Below are positions 58,936 through 64,000 of a stretch of DNA of 64,000 nt, piece by piece; position 1 is the stretch's first letter, and each line of letters starts with the position of its first letter. The notes beneath the pieces were generated by a model. The model was not told where the DNA came from. It saw only the letters and a program-made list of their open reading frames with translations, and ran no database searches. A program made the position numbers and the translations under genes. This DNA comes from Beverwykella pulmonaria (lineage: Eukaryota > Ascomycota > Dothideomycetes > Pleosporales > Melanommataceae), in assembly GCA_001599595.1 (NCBI GenBank), contig BCHH01000002.1:2074053-2138052 (forward strand), written 5' to 3'.

Positions 58936-61900
58936 CAATATCTTCTTCAGATGGCCTGTTGTTCTCCGGTTTATTCATCTCGGCGCAGACCCATTACCAC
59001 TGTCGTAACGATTTCCGATCGATTTTCGATCGTGGTTCTCGGATCCGTTCGGGGCGGGTACCGGATACTTGGCGTGGAGGGGTCCCATTTAGCCTTTGTT
59101 GCGCAAAGAGGGGCCTCGAACAGGCCACGTCTGTGATTGTATGGTTGCTTGGGAAGGATTTCGAGGTCGAAGGATGATATGGTGCTCGGCATGACCATGA
59201 CCGTGTGGTTTGGTTCGTTGCTTGGGTTGGGACGAATGTGAAGGAATGCGACGTCGATGTCCGGAAGTACCTGCAACCTTGATCAACTTCTCAACAAAAT
59301 ATCGAGATTGGACGCCTTATGGATAGAGGAAAAATCAGTAGGACTAGATTGGCGATATTGGGTAGTCTTTAAGTGGAAAATAATACTGAGCTCGGGATTC
59401 CGGAGCCTGTACGAGCGAGGAGGAGGCTGAGACGTAGGAATGACGACCGGCCGACAACGATGATGACGAATCCCCTCTTCGAAGCTCAACTCGACAATAT
59501 ATCGGACGCTTCCATATACAACTGGGTTAGTTTGAACAGCCTTCGCATCATCTACAAGTCTCTTATCTCGGGGAGTTAATGTTCTGGATATACCAACGGG
59601 GGACCACAATCTATTCGGAGTTTCTGGCTGTACTGGCGCAATAGGAATCGAATATCGATACTTTGAGTATGGCAAGATGAAAGGAAATGGATAATGAATG
59701 TACTGTTGTAATTTTCCTGCATGTCATTTGTTGGGTTTTGTTCTAGTCAGACCGCAACCAGCATTATATCCCCGTCGTGCGTACGTACCTTGCGCTAGCC
59801 AAAATCAAAGTCAATCTATTCTCACAAGTTTTCTATCAGGCGGGCGAGGAGTCGATAATGTACTTTTTAAAGGGATCTAGCTGCTATTTCATATGCCTGC
59901 ACTTCCTACTTAGCCCCTTCCGGCTCTGACCCAGGTCCCGTTCCTTCCCTCCCGGCATAACACTGTCAAGTGCTTACGATATACGGGCTCTTGACTGAGG
60001 ATTCAGGTGGGTACTGTTGCATGAACGAGCGGGAGGGGATGCGAGGCGAGAGCTACGACACGTATGAGTGCAGCATGTCAGTCGAGCATTGCGTGCTTGA
60101 GTGAGCGACCGGACTGCTACGTTGCTCTGCTCGCCTTACTTTCATCTGCGTCTTTTCTAGGCAGGTCAGTGCAAAGCGGTACGATGCTGGCCTAACCTTT
60201 GGATCAATGCACTAGATATGTGTGTATGTGGGGTTTCGATCTCTGTTCAGAATGATATTACCTAGCTGCTAGCACGGTGGCAAGTACACAGTTCTATGAT
60301 ACACGGTCCAGATATACACGTTTTTACTTCAAATTACTAGACCCTGGAATGGGGAATCGCATATCACTATCGTATTTCTTTTTTTTCTCCGCGGGGTTCG
60401 TTCGGATATTCGTGGCCAGTCAGTGAGTTGAGTGAGTGGTGGGTGATGAGAAAGCCGATCGGATGGACGCCCGCAATGCAACGTAACGTAACCTCCGCTC
60501 GACTTTCAACCTCCACTTCTGTCCAGTAGTCTACACTCCAAACTATTCGACCACGTGAAGCCGAGCAAGAATCCCACTGTCGTGCGTTTTCTAAGCGCTA
60601 CAACACACGTCCTAGCTCGCGAGACTGTCACCTAAGACGGAGATGCTAATTTTGTGGAGAGAGGGTGCTCGTGATCTTGGTTGTAAATGTGAACGTGGCA
60701 TAGCATCGGCTGTGTGTGGATCGTGCCGGATGATCAAAATCTCACGTATGTATTGTACGGAAGCTGGTGTATATACGAAATGGGACGTAGCCTTGTATCA
60801 GCACGGTGGCACTGCATCAGTACCAGCCTTTGACACTTTGCGGACCACTAAGAGTGTACCACCTGACCAAATAGCCTCATCCCTAGTAATAGAATCAGAC
60901 ATGCCTGTCCGGATCGTTAGTGTGCGAATTTGCCGTGGATATGCGAGTTGAGGGCTCCTGTACTGGCGCTCACCATATGCTGGTGTGCTGTCTGTCGTAC
61001 TAGTGAGTACTTGATACCGCGCAACAGTGCACCACGATTCAAGCCACGAAGCCTCAAGAGCTCGTAAATGTACCGCAATACCACCAGCCAGCATCACACT
61101 ACACTATACTACAGTATACTCGCCACCCGAGGCCTTGCGTTGGCAACAAGCCCATTGTCCACTGTCCCTTCGTGCCCCAATGTCTCAGTATCATCTCCAC
61201 GCTCCATCGTCTTGATTCAACAAGCACGAGCAGGAAAGCGCATCTTAGTCGACTACGAAGGCCGGAAGCTCCGGTCCGCGTTCCTTCAGCAGCATGACCA
61301 GGCTTGACCGTAGCATTTCCGACTCTTGAAGAATAACCGGACCGGTGCTTAGATCCGACGTATGAGTAAAGTGCATTGCATAGGAAACTATGGCCCATGT
61401 TCGCACCGTAAACGCCCAGCTCGGAGTCACGATTCACTGTCCTTCTAGAAGAGGGTACGCTGCTTCAGCTGGCCTGTTTTGAGCTCTGTTTGCTGGCTTG
61501 CATCACTTGTTGTTGTCCCTGTAGTATTTGACCCTCGCAAAATCGACTCAGAAACACGAACAGGATTAAGTAAAATTCCGTAAACCTCTAAAGATGCCAT
61601 AAGCTTCTTTTTCCAGGGCGCTTCACCAACCCCTGTTCACCCAACGCCGTAGGGAACATCCATCTCACCCGAGTGTTCCCATATGCTTTCGTGTCTTAAC
61701 GTCGTCGAATGAAACCAAACCAACACCATGAAATGAAGAATGCCGCCTGATCATGATAGCGTAAGAAAAACGGAAAGAGCACAAATCCAATTATTGCGAA
61801 TAGTAGACTGCAACTGTGAAGTCGAAGATGACGACAGAAGAGATTAGTCGCCGCCATCGAAGATGTATGTACAAAACACCATTCATGCATGGCTCAAAGA

Positions 61901-61946
61901 GGTATAACATAGCGCATCTAGCAGTAGATTTCGTTGCGCCTGAATC
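58936..61946. other. 3-kb gene-free gap inside the GlcNAc cluster
   Basis: Frames such as 59283-59675 (minus) and 60643-60951 (plus) have no recognisable domain, and no spliced alternative was convincing. The ron1-like and kinase genes converge on it. It may hold long 3' UTRs, a non-coding RNA or remains of lost cluster genes; none of these can be shown from sequence. Confidence 0.4.
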
Positions 61947-63589
61947 TCATGATTCGAGACAACACACGGCTACTGCGGCACCGAAAATGGCCGATTCAAC
62001 AGCGACCTCCAGGGATATCGATTTCGGCTCGGCACCGGAGGCGGTCGTGAGTTCGTCGAGGTGCGACTGGCACAATTCTCGGAAGAGTGGATATTTTTCG
62101 ATGACAGATCCATTGCAGCCGATTGCCATACGTCCAGCGGTCGCTGGAGTCAGGCTTTCTGATTTGATGCGAAGATCCCACAGAGAGTGGATGCCTGCTG
62201 CTAGGAAGGCTGCCGCGCGGTGAGACACAAGCTGGGAGACTTGACGGATGAAATGGATATCGTTGTGTGTAGGAGGTTTACTGAGGGGATGTTTTGACTG
62301 AAAGAGAGCAATGGCGTTGCTGAGGGGTTTCGACTCATCCATTTCCATGGCTGCAAGTGTTCCAGTGTCTAGAGAGTAGGGTTCGGAGAGCTTCTCGGGA
62401 ACCTCTCCGCTGAACAGGCCTGCTGTGCGCACTGCCTCGATAATGATTAATCGGACGATTTCTCCGAGATAACGGCCGCTTATCATATGCTCGAACGGTT
62501 GGAAATCGGGGCGCACGTGCGTCTCATTGAGTTGTTCGTCCCATCGCGTAGTGGGGAAAATGTTCTTGCCGAACATGCTGAGTTCGGTGTTGACAAGGAC
62601 ATGCGTGGCCTCGTCAAGCCATTTTTGGGGGTAGCCCTTGTACTTGGAAGCCGCAAGTGCCGAAACTGGTAACTGGACTGAAATGTTGAAGCCAGTGCCA
62701 AGAATTACTGCAAATCGAGTTGATGGATCCTCATAGGCACGTGACAACAGTGTTGCAGATGAGTCGTTGATGATCGAGTCCATGTGCACTGGAAGGTTCT
62801 GGTGACATAATTAGTGTCTTCAGAAAAGTTTCTGTGGAGACGATGACTTACCCTCTTTCTGCATGGGGCCATAATCAGTTCGCTGAGGTCCTGGCCTAGG
62901 GTGCCTTCGGTGGCACGGAAGCCCTTGCCCATCGCCAGCAGATTTCCACTGTGGATTGATGTTTGTCTACAGATATGTTAGGGGTTGCTCAATGTGTCTG
63001 GAGTGTTGGTGACCTACTCCACAGGAAAGGACCATGCGAGGCCCATGGGGAACTGCTTCGTGCCATTGATCTTCTTTACCTGCGGGTCTGCAATTGCAGT
63101 CTCAATTCTCTCGGCCATCCAGTCAAAGAAGGCGGTGCCCTGCAGGTAGCGGACGGAATTGTCGATTTTGTAGCTCTTCATCGTGACAATTCGCATGCTC
63201 TTGGTGCCAGTCTGCTTCCCTGTCAACTCGACGACAGCGACACGGAACGTGGACCCGCCGACATCCAGCGCCAGGTAGGTGCCGCGCTCGAGGCCGGTGG
63301 GCAGCTTGTGGTTGTAGGAGGGCAGCATGCAGATGTCGCTTGCCTGGAGTTTTGGCGCGAATTGCTCCTGCAGCCTCCCAGACATCTGCATAAGCTGTGC
63401 AGTCTTGAGCGGCGCCTCGAGAAGGCGCTGGACTTCACGCAAGAGATCATCCATGGATCGATCGTACGTTCGTACAGCATCTCGTGTACGTTTTCGTGAG
63501 GGCAGAGAGGGGAACACAGAGTGAATAAGCGAAGGGAGCATAGCGATGCGTTCTAGAGCCGCGAGTAGGCTCTGCCAAAAGTCGAACAT
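61947..63589 (-). CDS. hxk3: Divergent hexokinase, probable N-acetylglucosamine kinase
   Basis: Three exons (63589-63018, 62966-62852, 62798-61947) encode 512 residues. The enzyme should phosphorylate GlcNAc to GlcNAc-6-P with ATP. The hexokinase fold is clear: phosphate-1 loop LALDVGGSTFR (107-116), WSFPVEQTS (186 on), NDSS with the catalytic Asp241, and LGTGFN (262-267). These differ from glucose hexokinases (DLGGTNFR, NDTxGT, GTGTNACY), as in the fungal GlcNAc kinase branch (HXK3 of Trichoderma, Hxk1 of Candida). The introns (51 and 53 bp) join SFPVE-QTSIHSGN and CRKR-NLPVHMDS in phase. ATG 63589 was chosen; an in-frame ATG at 63715 would add 42 residues, and the frame beyond it opens only with TTG. 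It is transcribed toward ron1. Confidence 0.88.
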
Positions 63590-64000
63590 GGGTTTTATAT
63601 GCCGAGAGCGGTCGTGGGGGGTGGCGGAGGGGACAGTGATGTTGTGAGCACTGTCAGACTCCGGAGTGAGGGCCTTGCGGCGGCTTTTGAAGCGTTTCAG
63701 CGGAAGGCAAGGCATGGGGGGACAGATGATTTGTTGATTGATAGTGACAGCGGGGCCAGGCTCTGCGCAATGAGTCGTTTGCAAGCGTATATATCAGACT
63801 TGCAGAGGCCAACGAGATCTCCGGGACGATGGCAGAACACAAAGACTTCAGGCGGGCCGGTGGCATTTGACGACCAATGTCGCAAATGGCCGTGGAGCAT
63901 GGTTGTACGGCGAGTGAGCATATAGGAGAAGGTTGTATCCGCTAAACAGAGCGTTCCTAGGAAAATCCTCCGGCGGTGGTGCGCATGCCCGCCGCTGAGG
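63590..64000. promoter_or_regulatory. Promoter region of the kinase gene, cut by window end
   Basis: Upstream DNA of the GlcNAc-kinase gene. If the cluster continues, a divergent neighbour would start beyond 64000 and share this region. Nothing else was recognised. Confidence 0.4.

Noticed and set aside
59283..59675. 130-codon minus-strand frame in the cluster gap
   Set aside because: No motif and overlaps the likely 3' UTR of the ron1-like gene.
1..64000. tRNA genes, rRNA and CRISPR arrays
   Set aside because: No tRNA B-box with a matching cloverleaf, no rRNA sequence and no spaced direct repeats were seen on either strand.

Overview
The window is nuclear DNA of a filamentous ascomycete (Pezizomycotina, most like a Dothideomycete; this placement is inference). 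The signs are short introns of about 45-80 bp with GT..AG ends and CTAAC/CTGAC-like branch sites, no operons, many head-to-head gene pairs, fungal-specific families (a RON1-type NDT80 factor, a VIP1-like RRM protein, a DUF6536-like membrane protein) and decayed transposons whose stops look like C-to-T/G-to-A changes (RIP-like). Spans run from start to stop codon on the genome; exon limits are in each entry and were worked out by hand from splice signals and reading frame.

Layout. 1-5.2 kb is a transposon graveyard (LINE and pogo-type relics) that still holds one apparently intact, twice-spliced RNase H gene. 5.2-23.7 kb is mostly housekeeping or conserved genes: a PAP2 lipid phosphatase, a large disordered protein head-to-head with an AFG2/Drg1-like AAA ATPase, two disordered fungal proteins, a GNAT acetyltransferase and a 7-TM protein. 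23.7-28.2 kb is gene-poor. An MFS transporter lies at 28.2-30.1 kb. 30.8-34.5 kb is a second transposon island: a Tc1-like transposase relic, a fold-back element carrying a 5'-truncated LINE with a perfect 14-bp target-site duplication, an LTR fragment and a hairpin. 34.8-37.6 kb is a DUF6536-like membrane-protein gene that appears broken by one inserted base. 38.5-49.2 kb is a dense run: VIP1-like protein, cytochrome b2-like dehydrogenase, a Rab GTPase, an FGGY kinase, an EMC10-like protein and an RRM protein.

The most interesting part is 50.8-63.6 kb. Four genes there fit together as an N-acetylglucosamine (GlcNAc) catabolic cluster: GlcNAc-6-phosphate deacetylase, a GH3 beta-N-acetylglucosaminidase fused to a GNAT-like domain, an NDT80/RON1-type transcription factor, and a divergent hexokinase of the GlcNAc-kinase type. 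The glycosidase would free GlcNAc from chitin fragments, the kinase would make GlcNAc-6-P, the deacetylase would make GlcN-6-P, and the RON1-like factor would switch the set on. The GlcNAc transporter and GlcN-6-P deaminase of the known Trichoderma cluster are not in the window; they may lie beyond position 64000, upstream of the kinase.

I found no tRNA, rRNA or CRISPR array.
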